A stretch of 64,000 nt of DNA. It comes from Clostridium sp031626875. GTDB lineage: Bacteria > Bacillota > Clostridia > Clostridiales > Clostridiaceae. Each line of letters opens with the position of its first letter. Position 1 is the stretch's first letter. The stretch is from contig NZ_JANDMF010000027.1 in NCBI RefSeq assembly GCF_031626875.1, forward strand, positions 1 to 64,000, written 5' to 3'. Shown here piece after piece: positions 44,320 through 52,374 of the stretch. Below the pieces are notes generated by a model. The model searched no databases and had not been told where the DNA came from. It worked only from the letters and a program-made list of their open reading frames with translations. The position numbers and the translations under genes are program-made.

Positions 44320-45993
44320 TTATTCTAGTAATTCGTCTAAGAGTGAGTTCATTTCATCAAATTTATCTTGATTACTATTCTGTTCAACCTCATCATCGAA
44401 AATACTATCCATTGATTCTTTAATATAATTTGCAGCCTCCGCATGTCTTTCTTTAATAGTTGATGCAACCTGTTCTTTGTTATGTGCGAGTTTTTCTTCA
44501 TTCAAATGACGAATCTCACGCTGGACAACCAATATCTCGTTTCCTTTGTCTACCTGTTCACTAACTATTTCCGCTTTATGCTGCTTTTCGATTGCTTTTT
44601 CAATCAGGTTAATAGCAATAGCTCCAATGATTCCTGCTACTACTGCACCCATAAAAATCCCTAATATATTAGCTAAGCTACCAATCAAAGGGATATCTAC
44701 TGCAAGAATAGGTATTGTCATTAACCCTTTTTCAATAACTTCACCTAGTACAATAGCTCCAGCAGCACTTAATCCCGCCATTACAATTTTTCCGGTTTCA
44801 AGAAGCAATTGGTCAATCGGCTTTCCTTTATTTTCTGGACTTTTGATATAATTAACAGCTTCTTTTAGAGATTTCCAGCCTTGTTTCAATAATGTCCATA
44901 CTTTTTTTATAGTACCTACAACCGGACCAATTATTGATGTTGCAATTGTTGTAAGCACTGTACTACCAGCATTAATTAGATGAGTTTTCATCTTTCCTAC
45001 AAATGAACTTATTGCATCTTTAATACTGGACAATAAAGACGCTAAATTTCTTTGTGCTGACTTGAACCACTTCACAAGCTTTGCAATTATTTCCTTTACC
45101 AAATCTGCAAGGAGCTGCATAATCACAGCTCTTAGAGCTTTACCGGTAATTCGAAAAGCTTCTTCTTTTTGAGATTGCTTGCCAGCTTCTATAGATTTTT
45201 TCTTTCCTTCTTCTTTTAATTTTTCATATTCCTCACGAGCAACTTTATCTCTCTCCCTTAATTCTTCTTCATTAATGTTAAACCTATCAGCAGGTTTTTC
45301 ACCGCTCCGCTCGCTATCCAACCAATCATTCATTTTTCTGTCACCTTTTGATTTGTTGGCTGAAGCATCCATGTCCTTAAGGTTTTTATCACTATTTGCA
45401 AAATCAATTTGTTCTTGTTTTTCAAGATGGGCATTCGCTTTAGGATCCCTGATAATTTCCGCAGCTGACACAGTATGATCCTTATTGACGGCTGCCGACC
45501 CCATAGCTCTGCCTTTATCAAAGGATTTACGAGCTTTCTCTTTTAATACTTTTTGATAGTCGCCAGTTTTGTATTTATCTTTTACACTAATATTGCCATC
45601 ATCATCTCTTTGGAAATTATCTTGCCAATCGTCGTATCGCTTTTGGTAATAAATTTTAGTGTTATGTGTTGCAATTTTACCATTTTCAAAATTCTCTGTT
45701 GTTTGAATATGTGATTCATCTCGCAAATCCAATTTTAGTCCATTATTTTCTTTGATAAAATCTTCGTCAGCAGTAACGGCTATCTGATTAATAAACTGTT
45801 CCCAGACAACATTTTTAATTGCTTCTCCTAAATTATCTAGGTTTCCAATTTTCCCCTTTTCCGTTTCAAGAAAATCTAACTCAGACAATTGTAAGTCTAA
45901 TTGACTTTGCAATCTTTCTTCCAAATCATCAAAATCAAATGAATCCTCACTGTATTCTTCTTTCTCTTCTAAGATTGCATTTTCCTTAGCCAT
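44320..45993 (-). CDS. HNH-like domain plus membrane-pore-like protein, first gene of the four-gene operon
   Basis: This encodes 557 residues. Acidic N-terminus with predicted helix (1-70). An HNH-nuclease-like segment at about 170-218: KDHTVSAAEIIRD with D172-H173, and FANSDKNLKDMDASANKSKGD with N204 and N213, the arrangement of HNH domains in bacterial toxins. A Lys/Glu-rich helix follows, then an amphipathic/hydrophobic region (284-370) and two clear membrane segments (401-423 and 436-465). The C-terminal tail (516-557) matches that of the next gene. RBS AGGAAG. The HNH core looks complete enough to bind metal but activity is not assured. Family function unknown to me; I have the impression that similar proteins occur in other Firmicutes. 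Confidence 0.7.
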   Translation of the reverse strand: MAKENAILEEKEEYSEDSFDFDDLEERLQSQLDLQLSELDFLETEKGKIGNLDNLGEAIKNVVWEQFINQIAVTADEDFIKENNGLKLDLRDESHIQTTENFENGKIATHNTKIYYQKRYDDWQDNFQRDDDGNISVKDKYKTGDYQKVLKEKARKSFDKGRAMGSAAVNKDHTVSAAEIIRDPKANAHLEKQEQIDFANSDKNLKDMDASANKSKGDRKMNDWLDSERSGEKPADRFNINEEELRERDKVAREEYEKLKEEGKKKSIEAGKQSQKEEAFRITGKALRAVIMQLLADLVKEIIAKLVKWFKSAQRNLASLLSSIKDAISSFVGKMKTHLINAGSTVLTTIATSIIGPVVGTIKKVWTLLKQGWKSLKEAVNYIKSPENKGKPIDQLLLETGKIVMAGLSAAGAIVLGEVIEKGLMTIPILAVDIPLIGSLANILGIFMGAVVAGIIGAIAINLIEKAIEKQHKAEIVSEQVDKGNEILVVQREIRHLNEEKLAHNKEQVASTIKERHAEAANYIKESMDSIFDDEVEQNSNQDKFDEMNSLLDELLE

Positions 45994-46480
45994 ATATGTA
46001 TCTTCCTCTCACACAAATATAAATTTCTAACATATATCCTATAGTCTTCAAAAAGCCTGACCACACAACTATACCTTTGGACATCTATCTTAACTTCTAA
46101 ACTGAAAGCTGTAATAAAATTTCATGCAATACGGTATATCTACTAAATTTAAACACTTTATGATTCCTAATGTTTTCTTAAATATATTTTTTCACATCAT
46201 ATATTAGTTCATTATTGTTTCTATATTCAGATTAGATCCTCCATATATGCTCATTCTCAATTATACAAAACTCTTTTTATGATTAATTCGATTGATATCA
46301 CAAAATTTTTTTATGCAAAATATATTTTTTATAGTTATAATTTATTTTCTTGTTAACATAACATATTATGTACATTATGCCAGATGATCATCATGTAAAA
46401 AATAACAGTAGCCTACTCTACTATTTAAAGTTGTCTACCATTATCTTACTACTTTTTTTAACACAATTCCATTATTCCTC
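45994..46480. other. Intergenic leader of the four-gene operon
   Basis: AT-rich, no supported gene. Contains the leader of 44320-45993. The plus-strand open frame across 46368-46676 is the complement of a recombinase remnant and is not a gene. Confidence 0.5.
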
Positions 46481-46740
46481 CTATATTATTTCGTCAATAT
46501 TCAATCCTGACTTAACCCTAAATTCTACCTTAACTATAGAAATCACCGTTACCCTCTCAATCACTTCTCTAAACAACTCCTCATCAAATCCCTTTACTAA
46601 TTCCTGTTTTTTAATAATCTCTGCTATCTGTTCTGATCTATTTTTATTTATAGTATCATCAAGCTTTGCTTGCTGAACTCTTTGTTTCTTTTCCCTTATC
46701 CTTTCTATTTCTTTAGCTATTCTTCCATACTTTCCGTATT
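46481..46740 (-). pseudogene. C-terminal remnant of a large serine recombinase
   Basis: About 84 codons on the minus strand read YGKYGRIAKEIERIREKKQR, a coiled-coil, then FDEELFREVIERVTVISIVK and VEFRVKSGLNIDEII before a stop. This is the pattern at the C-terminus of large serine site-specific recombinases (phage/ICE integrases). The catalytic N-terminus is absent and a stop precedes the fragment. It marks a former mobile element. Confidence 0.75.
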
Positions 46741-46884
46741 ATAACTCCACATGAAATTCTAGTATTAATATTTAGCCTTACTAAACTCATTAATCCCTGC
46801 TATAGTTTTTCCTATTTCATCAATACTCAAATCTTATTAAACATCTGGCACTACTTCTTCTTATCTAAAAATGATAAGTCAGTC

Positions 46885-46918
46885 AAAACCACTGATTTTA
46901 CTCCTATCAGTGGCTTTT
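46885..46918 (-). terminator. Terminator copy (duplicate of the one at 51316)
   Basis: A near copy of the ydbC-like gene terminator: AACCACTGAT/ATCAGTGGCTT with the same loop. Together with 60 bases of coding sequence before it, it was carried here from a ydbC-like gene end. Confidence 0.6.
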
Positions 46919-46926
46919 AATCCTAA

Positions 46927-47165
46927 TTACAAATCTAGTTTATTCAATAATTCTTTCAATTGTTTTAACTCATCAATACTTAATGTAACATCTATAATAA
47001 GATTTGTATATCTCAAACTTAATTGCCTTATAACACCAACATTTCTTGCTGGATTCCCTAAACCGCTTAAACATGTTGTACACACACCTGCAGGATTTTA
47101 TTGCCCTATTTAGATTTGCAATATCATAGTCCTTAAATCCTGCTTCGGTCCAACTCCTGTTATAT
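46927..47165 (-). pseudogene. Deaminase-like toxin tip remnant fused to a ydbC-like gene end
   Basis: The minus strand reads NRSWTEAGFKDYDIANLNRA; one base out of phase it continues PAGVCTTCLSGLGNPARNVG, VIRQLSLRYTNLIIDV. CxxC after a helix and before a hydrophobic strand is the zinc-binding arrangement of SCP1.201/DddA-type deaminase toxins. The last 19 codons (TLSIDELKQLKELLNKLDL) and the terminator are instead almost identical to the end of the ydbC-like gene at 51359-51580. It is a dead hybrid. It precedes (in position) the Imm6-like gene, though the transcriptional order is the reverse. Confidence 0.6.
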
Positions 47166-47244
47166 ACAGAAAGCCAGCTACACTTTACATAATAGCTGAC
47201 TCTATATTTATGTTATTTAATTTTAATTACTTAATCTATAACAT

Positions 47245-47748
47245 TTAAATTATATCTTGTTTTATTATTGCTTTATGTGACGAATCATCAGTGGCTGGAT
47301 AATTCTTCAATAGATATTCCTTAACAGCATTTATACTTTCTATTTCAAACATTCCAGTTTCAAGTGCTGTTTCAATCATTGTTGCTAATAAATTGTCATT
47401 AGTATTGTCTAACGATTCAGGAGGATATCCATCTTCTTTATAAGCTCGCCAAGACACATAAGATACTGCATAAAGGATTACACCCCATGCACATATTTGC
47501 TCTTTTCCTACAGCTGTATAACAAAATTCTGATATATCTGTTTCACCATCTGGATGGTCTACATAGTCACATAAATCATTGGCTTCGATTTCTTTACTCT
47601 CAAGCCATCTCCAACAATCATCTAATGCGCTTCTACCTAATTCATAACCTTCATCACTTATTTCAATAATTTCAAATATCTTTTCAGCTATTGCTAAACT
47701 CATAGCAACCTTTCCATCATTATTAACACTTTTTGTGAAGTTTTCCAA
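47245..47748 (-). CDS. Imm6-like immunity protein
   Basis: This encodes 167 residues if the TTG after AGAGGTG is used, or 170 from the GTG inside that site. Helical; DDCWRWLESKEIEANDLCDYVD and the following CAWGVILYAVSYVSWRAY match the Imm6 family pattern (W.WLE.K......LY.Y.D). Cytoplasmic. Follows the 47760 gene with a two-base gap. Weak hairpin terminator at 47172-47201. The associated toxin tip is not intact in the window. Confidence 0.6.
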   Translation of the reverse strand: MENFTKSVNNDGKVAMSLAIAEKIFEIIEISDEGYELGRSALDDCWRWLESKEIEANDLCDYVDHPDGETDISEFCYTAVGKEQICAWGVILYAVSYVSWRAYKEDGYPPESLDNTNDNLLATMIETALETGMFEIESINAVKEYLLKNYPATDDSSHKAIIKQDII

Positions 47749-47759
47749 AATTCTCACCT

Positions 47760-48311
47760 CTATTCTTTCACATAGAATACTTTCATTTTTCCATTTGGAA
47801 AATTACCTTCCCAACCACATGGCCATCCCCCTGATAAGTAGACCTCAAAAATTTTCTCAAATAGGAAATTACTTTGCCTTGCTATAGCTCTAGTCTTTAT
47901 ACAATTAACTAAATCACTATATACATCATCCAATATTTCCTCACACTCATTGCTCAATATTATTTCACTTATATCTTTTATTCCTATCTCCCTTAATTTC
48001 TCATTTATGCTTTTGTAATCTTCATATTTGTATACTTCTTCTTTAACATTAGCCATTTGAAGATCCTTTATGTCTTGCCAAGTAAAATACTCATTTTCAA
48101 TCAAGTATTCATCAGAATCATATGCAAATTCTTTACACTTTTCAAAATCATAATATTCCACAATTCCTTCTACATTTTTCTGTTTGGTAGTAAATAATTT
48201 CATAGACTCTACTAAACTTAAGCTTTCTTTTACTAATTTATCTATTCTTTCATTTTCTTTAACATACATAGGTAACTCTTCCTCTATTAGTTCCTTTGAT
48301 TCTTGTTGCAA
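47760..48311 (-). CDS. Immunity-type hypothetical protein with an uncertain start
   Basis: This encodes about 183 residues from a TTG, but no ribosome binding site precedes it, and coding-like sequence in the same frame continues upstream (SWLYISIKDEKKDVLLYN) to a TAG inside the terminator at 48380. It is either N-terminally truncated by recombination or starts at a weak codon. Acidic, helical; ends GGWPCGWEGNFPNGKMKVFY. Family unknown. Confidence 0.45.
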   Translation of the reverse strand: MQQESKELIEEELPMYVKENERIDKLVKESLSLVESMKLFTTKQKNVEGIVEYYDFEKCKEFAYDSDEYLIENEYFTWQDIKDLQMANVKEEVYKYEDYKSINEKLREIGIKDISEIILSNECEEILDDVYSDLVNCIKTRAIARQSNFLFEKIFEVYLSGGWPCGWEGNFPNGKMKVFYVKE

Positions 48312-48379
48312 TTCATGTATACATTTATTAATATCTATGTTATATAATAATACATCCTTTTTTTCATCTTTAATAGAAA

Positions 48380-48417
48380 TATAAAGCCAACTCTTTTCCT
48401 ATTAAAGTTGGCTTTAT
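48380..48417 (-). terminator. Terminator between immunity genes
   Basis: AAAGCCAACT pairs with AGTTGGCTTT plus flanking AT pairs. It would end transcripts of the SUKH gene. The downstream gene frame begins inside it, which supports a recombination junction here. Confidence 0.7.
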
Positions 48418-48451
48418 ACAAATCTTTTTTACCTTATTAATTTTAGTATAA

Positions 48452-48560
48452 TACTAGTTATCATCATTTTTAATTACTATAAAAAGTGGATGTCCTGTTT
48501 CTTGATTTTGTAATACACTTGGAGTTCGATATCTTTGACTTGATTTTAGTCAATATCCCT
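48452..48560 (-). pseudogene. Short C-terminal toxin or immunity remnant
   Basis: Minus-strand frame without a start: QRYRTPSVLQNQETGHPLFI then VIKNDDN and stop. Looks like the end of a protein whose remainder is lost. Family not recognised. Confidence 0.35.
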
Positions 48561-48599
48561 ATTTAGCCCCCCTTAAAATGGCTAAGCTTTTAAAAATAA

Positions 48600-49037
48600 T
48601 TAGTCCAATAAATCAATATAGTAATTATCATCTTTTTGCAAATTAATCAAAAACTCTTTTAATGAACTCGCTATCTTTGTATCATAATAATAAACATTAC
48701 TTGTATCATCATTACTTATCTCTATGGATAATAATGTTGTTTCATTTCCTTCAAAGAATATTATTTTTCCTTCTTCAAACTCATCATATATTTCAATATC
48801 AGGGTAATATTCAAAATCGTTCTTTCTTAATCTAAAATCTCTAATAGAATACGGATCCATAATACGATTTATATTGCCTTCTGTTCCACTAATAAATCCA
48901 TATCCAAATTCTTTGTAAAATTTCTTTAGCTCCTTTGGAATTTCTAGTTTTATTGAGTCTTCAACTTCCTTTATTTCATCCTCACTTACAGGATAAAATT
49001 TATTTTCATTTTCTCTTAAAATAAATGTATCATTCAT
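48600..49037 (-). CDS. SMI1/KNR4 (SUKH) family immunity protein
   Basis: This encodes 145 residues. VSEDEIKEVEDSIKLEIPKE then LKKFYKEFGYGFI is the SUKH signature, followed by a beta-rich part with VYYYDTKIASSLKEFLINL. SUKH proteins commonly serve as immunity proteins against nuclease toxins. Cytoplasmic. A toxin-tip remnant lies immediately upstream (49049-49247), in the proper order. Confidence 0.8.
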   Translation of the reverse strand: MNDTFILRENENKFYPVSEDEIKEVEDSIKLEIPKELKKFYKEFGYGFISGTEGNINRIMDPYSIRDFRLRKNDFEYYPDIEIYDEFEEGKIIFFEGNETTLLSIEISNDDTSNVYYYDTKIASSLKEFLINLQKDDNYYIDLLD

Positions 49038-49048
49038 TTTTTATATTT

Positions 49049-49247
49049 TTAATCATCTCCATATATAATATCATCTAAATCTTCTCGTTCTCTTTCTATT
49101 TCCACATATGTATTTATTAGATTCTTTAAGCCACCTTAATTGTTAATTACAGGTTCACCTACTAAACTACTTCTATAACTTCCTCCGTGCCAGTCTTAAA
49201 TTGATTCTTTATTAATAATACTACTACCAAAAGATCTATATTTGCTA
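49049..49247 (-). pseudogene. Decayed toxin tip upstream of the SUKH gene
   Basis: One minus-strand frame with two internal stops reads KYRSFGSSIINKESI, DWHGGSYRSSLVGEPVINN, GGLKNLINTYVEIEREREDL and DDIIYGDD, ending 12 bases before the SUKH ATG. The spacing and the DWHGGS motif suggest a nuclease-type tip whose immunity gene survived. The catalytic family is not determined. Confidence 0.45.
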
Positions 49248-49249
49248 GT

Positions 49250-49603
49250 TTATTGACTGTCCTCTTTAAACTTTTTATACTCATTGCACCATATCTCAAT
49301 TAGTTCTCTTAATTCAGCAGTTTGAATTTCACACCAGTTTTCCATTCCATCCTCCGCCAAATTATCATATATCTGTGTTTTATCCCTATGAATTTCTACA
49401 CCACATATATTACCGTTTATCTCTTCATATTCACTCATACCACTTAATACATTATCTATAGCTTCAAAAATATATGTGCTAAACGGTTGAACATCAGCTG
49501 ACAAAAACGTTGATAGAATCTCATACTTTTTTTCGAATTCAAATACTATATCATCTTTTTTACCATTATATATTATCTCTCTAATTTCATATTTCAAATT
49601 CAT
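49250..49603 (-). CDS. Immunity-type protein, tandem paralog 1
   Basis: This encodes 117 residues. Paralogous to 49649-50008: both have SEYEEINGNICGVEI / SEYEELNGNVCGLEI, a shared 'YDNLAEDGM.NWCEI' and a C-terminal LRELIEIW / LKELVDIW helix. Soluble, acidic. RBS AAGGTG. A CdiI- or YacL-like small immunity fold is possible; the family is not recognised with certainty. Confidence 0.6.
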   Translation of the reverse strand: MNLKYEIREIIYNGKKDDIVFEFEKKYEILSTFLSADVQPFSTYIFEAIDNVLSGMSEYEEINGNICGVEIHRDKTQIYDNLAEDGMENWCEIQTAELRELIEIWCNEYKKFKEDSQ

Positions 49604-49648
49604 TTAATTTCACCTTATATATCTAACTCAATATCTTTAAATGATATA

Positions 49649-50008
49649 TTATCCATAATGATTTTGCTTTCTAAACTCAGCTAATTTAGTTGTCCATATA
49701 TCTACTAATTCTTTTAGTTCTCTAGTTTCAATTTCACACCAATTTCCCATTCCATCTTCCGCTAAATTATCATAAACTGTAGTTTTTTCTTTTCTTATCT
49801 CTAATCCACATACATTCCCATTTAGTTCTTCATATTCACTTTGCCCATTTAATACAGACTCTAATGCTTCCATTGCATAATCTGGATATCCTTGAACATC
49901 TGACATTAAAAAAGTTGCAACTAATTCTACTTCCTTCTCTAAAATTATTACTAAATCTTTTTGTCCACTATTAAAATTTATTTCACTAAATTCAAAATTG
50001 TATTTCAT
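49649..50008 (-). CDS. Immunity-type protein, tandem paralog 2
   Basis: This encodes 119 residues; a tandem relative of the preceding entry with about half the positions identical. RBS AGAAGGA. Tandem diverged immunity copies are common where each protects against a different toxin allele. Function inferred from context. Confidence 0.6.
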   Translation of the reverse strand: MKYNFEFSEINFNSGQKDLVIILEKEVELVATFLMSDVQGYPDYAMEALESVLNGQSEYEELNGNVCGLEIRKEKTTVYDNLAEDGMGNWCEIETRELKELVDIWTTKLAEFRKQNHYG

Positions 50009-50065
50009 AACTACATCCTTCTAAATAAATTTATTTATTTATAAATGCATTATCATTTTAGCTTA

Positions 50066-50299
50066 CTAAAGTTGTATCGGTTTATAAGCTAGTGCTATAT
50101 TTACTATTTGCTCTGAAGTAAAGTCTTCTTCGTTCCAGTATATTAGATTACTTACTTCTGGATGTGGAACATTTCTTTTCACAATTTTTATCATTTCTTC
50201 AATCTCTTCTTCTGTTCCTTCACATTCAACTATTCTACTTACTAAACTTACTAGTTCTTTTCTTGTCAATTTTTCTACCATATATTTAACAAACTTCAT
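50066..50299 (-). CDS. Colicin-E/pyocin-type immunity protein (Im family)
   Basis: This encodes 77 residues. LTRKELVSLVSRIVECEGTE, EEEIEEMIKIVK, then HPEVSNLIYWNEEDFTSEQI and VNIALAYKP follow the four-helix Im2/Im7/Im9 layout, including the HPxxSxLIY motif of helix III that contacts HNH DNase colicins. The start overlaps the ATP-grasp stop (ATGA). A dedicated DNase partner is not present nearby; the only HNH-like domain in the window is in the 44320 gene. Confidence 0.75.
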   Translation of the reverse strand: MKFVKYMVEKLTRKELVSLVSRIVECEGTEEEIEEMIKIVKRNVPHPEVSNLIYWNEEDFTSEQIVNIALAYKPIQL

Positions 50300-51159
50300 T
50301 TCGATTCTTTAATAATAGCTCTTATCTCATCATAAAATTTAAATATATACTGATTGGGAGATAATCCTGATACTTGTCCATCTCCTGTTTCAACTACTAT
50401 CCAATCTCCATTTTCTAATTCTGCAAAATCTACAGTGTAAAAATTACTATCTAAACAATTGAACTTTTCTACAAATTCAATTGGAACTACTGGACACTTA
50501 TCTGGCTGACTAGAATTTTTACTAACAGTAACTAACTTTCCATTTAAATAAAAGGCTCTATATTCATTTGTTCTTTCTCCATATTTTTTAAAATCTACAA
50601 ACTCTTTAATTACTATTCCTTCTGTAAAAAGTGCACCTCGTAAATTAATAAATTCCTCTATATAACTATCCATTACATCTTTTCTTACTGGTGTTTCAAA
50701 ATAACGTGGAAATTTAGATCCTTTAACAGATTTAACATAATCTTTTATCATAAATCTTTCAAACTCAATGTTGATATCATTCCAATCAATCTCTTTATAA
50801 TCTTCATACCATTTTGTTTTAGGCGTATAGCCTTTTATATTATCATAAGTACTAGGAAATAGATGACAATTATTATACTTATCCGCATCATTAATTAAAC
50901 TTATACCCTTAATCTTAAGTCTTTCATATAGCTCTTTATATTTATCAGGTTTTAACATCCATCCACGATAAATACATATTCCTTCATCTAAATTATTAGG
51001 ATAACATTTTAGATTTCCACTTGAAACAAACTCTTCATAATTATATAAGATAACTTCAAACTCCGGAAACTTACTTGCTATTTCATATTCTTCCTCATAA
51101 TCAGCATCTACACTTTTAATATCAAAAAAATCTGATGGGTATAACAATTTGATTTTCAT
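50296..51159 (-). CDS. ATP-grasp protein of the R2K type
   Basis: This encodes 287 residues. An N-terminal domain with GICIYRGWMLKPDKY is followed by ATP-grasp strands: RFMIKDYVKSVKGS (ATP-binding Lys), GIVIKEFVDFKKYG, NEYRAFYLNGKLVTVS and the metal-binding WIVVETGDGQVSGLSP. I match it to the stand-alone R2K-type ATP-grasp proteins found in immunity arrays. A ligase or modifying role is inferred, substrate unknown. Strong AAGGAGG. Coupled to the Im-type gene. Confidence 0.7.
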   Translation of the reverse strand: MKIKLLYPSDFFDIKSVDADYEEEYEIASKFPEFEVILYNYEEFVSSGNLKCYPNNLDEGICIYRGWMLKPDKYKELYERLKIKGISLINDADKYNNCHLFPSTYDNIKGYTPKTKWYEDYKEIDWNDINIEFERFMIKDYVKSVKGSKFPRYFETPVRKDVMDSYIEEFINLRGALFTEGIVIKEFVDFKKYGERTNEYRAFYLNGKLVTVSKNSSQPDKCPVVPIEFVEKFNCLDSNFYTVDFAELENGDWIVVETGDGQVSGLSPNQYIFKFYDEIRAIIKESK

Positions 51160-51315
51160 ATCCTTTGCCTCCTTAAGTACTTACCACTATATTTTTATTA
51201 GTACAAATTACAATTATATTCTAGATTTAATAATACCATAGTAGAAATATAATTTTCTCTCAACATAAGTAATAACTTTTTCTTTTCAAAATATTGAATT
51301 AAATTTAGGATAGTT

Positions 51316-51350
51316 AAAAGCCACTGATTTTACTGCTATCAGTGGCTTTT
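51316..51350 (-). terminator. Terminator of the ydbC-like gene
   Basis: AAAAGCCACTGAT pairs with ATCAGTGGCTTTT on the minus strand. A near copy occurs at 46885-46918. Confidence 0.8.
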
Positions 51351-51358
51351 ACCCTAAA

Positions 51359-51580
51359 TTATAAATCTAGTTTATTCAATAATTCTTTTAGTTGTTTTAA
51401 CTCATCAACACTTAAAGTAACACCTTTTCCCATCTTCTCATGTTCAGGTGCCCAATCCCTTAAATCATACTTAGCTTCTTTTCCATTCCAGCTTATTAGA
51501 TTTAATTCTTTAGTCCAGCCTTTTGCTGATTCTGATATTTTTCCTAGTTCTTTTTCTATTTCAAATTTAATATCTGCCAT
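51359..51580 (-). CDS. YdbC-like PC4-family ssDNA-binding protein
   Basis: This encodes 73 residues from the ATG after AAAGGAAT. DIKFEIEKELGKISESAKGW, TKELNLISWNGKEAKYDLRD and WAPEHEKMGKGVTLS match the short YdbC/PC4 transcription-coactivator-like family. Its last 60 or so bases and terminator have been copied to 46885-46985. Confidence 0.8.
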   Translation of the reverse strand: MADIKFEIEKELGKISESAKGWTKELNLISWNGKEAKYDLRDWAPEHEKMGKGVTLSVDELKQLKELLNKLDL

Positions 51581-51600
51581 ATTCCTTTTCACCTAACTTT

Positions 51601-51755
51601 CTATACTAAATAATCTGCCCCATTTTCAGCAACTCTATCATTAGCTATTTCATCCATGTAGACATTTCCACACTTAATCACTGCTTATTTCATAACAACT
51701 TCTAATGCATGTTTTTTTGTTCTGGTGATAAACTTATATATGGATTAAAATTGTT
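51601..51755 (-). pseudogene. C-terminal toxin-like remnant upstream of the ydbC-like gene
   Basis: Minus-strand frames FNPYISLSPEQ, then KKHALEVVMK-stop-AVIKCGNVYMDEIANDRVAE and NGADYLV. One frameshift and one internal stop. It looks like the decayed end of a protein, possibly another toxin tip. The family is not recognised. Confidence 0.35.
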
Positions 51756-52374
51756 TACTATAATATTTAAAAAACTTGTTGTTAAAATTTTTAAGTATAA
51801 ATTTTTCTAACAAGTAATTTTGAGCTGTATCTTTTATCATAAATTCACATCCATAATAATATAAATTATCTTTTTTATATTTTCTTTTAGTAATAGCTTG
51901 TATATATATTTTTTCATCTTCTATAGGTAATTCAATAAAAAAATTAATATCTTCAGGAATATCTAAAGCACATTCTAATAGTATTCCTTTAATACTTAGA
52001 TTTCTACATGTCATAAAAATAGGTTTATTTAATTCAATTACTTTTTCAGAGACATCAACTATTTTACTTACCTCTAAGTGTATCTTTACAATAATTCTAT
52101 TTTTATTTCGTCTTTCTTGATTAAAGAGAAATGTTACATTTTTAACTACTATCATATTTTCTAATATATCAGATATAACACCACTATATATAAAAATCCC
52201 CTTATCTTTATTAATTGTATTTATTAAAACTTCTTCATCAATTTTTAATTTAATTTCTTCATTAGCATATATACTTAGCATATCTTTTTGAAATTTTTTA
52301 ACTATTCCAGTAGTTACTATTTTATCATCAGCAGACGTTAGTTTTATTGTTGAATATTCAATTAAATTCTTCAT
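51745..52374 (-). CDS. PilZ-domain c-di-GMP-binding protein
   Basis: This encodes 209 residues. An N-terminal beta-barrel of the YcgR type is followed by the PilZ signature: QERRNKNRI (RxxxR, about 88-96) and CRNLSIKGILLEC (N/DxSxxG, about 123-135). Binds cyclic di-GMP and probably controls motility or surface traits. AGGAGG lies 18 bases before the ATG, which is far. Transcribed alone. Confidence 0.8.
   Translation of the reverse strand: MKNLIEYSTIKLTSADDKIVTTGIVKKFQKDMLSIYANEEIKLKIDEEVLINTINKDKGIFIYSGVISDILENMIVVKNVTFLFNQERRNKNRIIVKIHLEVSKIVDVSEKVIELNKPIFMTCRNLSIKGILLECALDIPEDINFFIELPIEDEKIYIQAITKRKYKKDNLYYYGCEFMIKDTAQNYLLEKFILKNFNNKFFKYYSKQF

Noticed and set aside
46368..46676. Plus-strand 102-codon open frame
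   Set aside because: Most of it is the complement of the serine recombinase remnant, which has a recognisable protein pattern on the minus strand.
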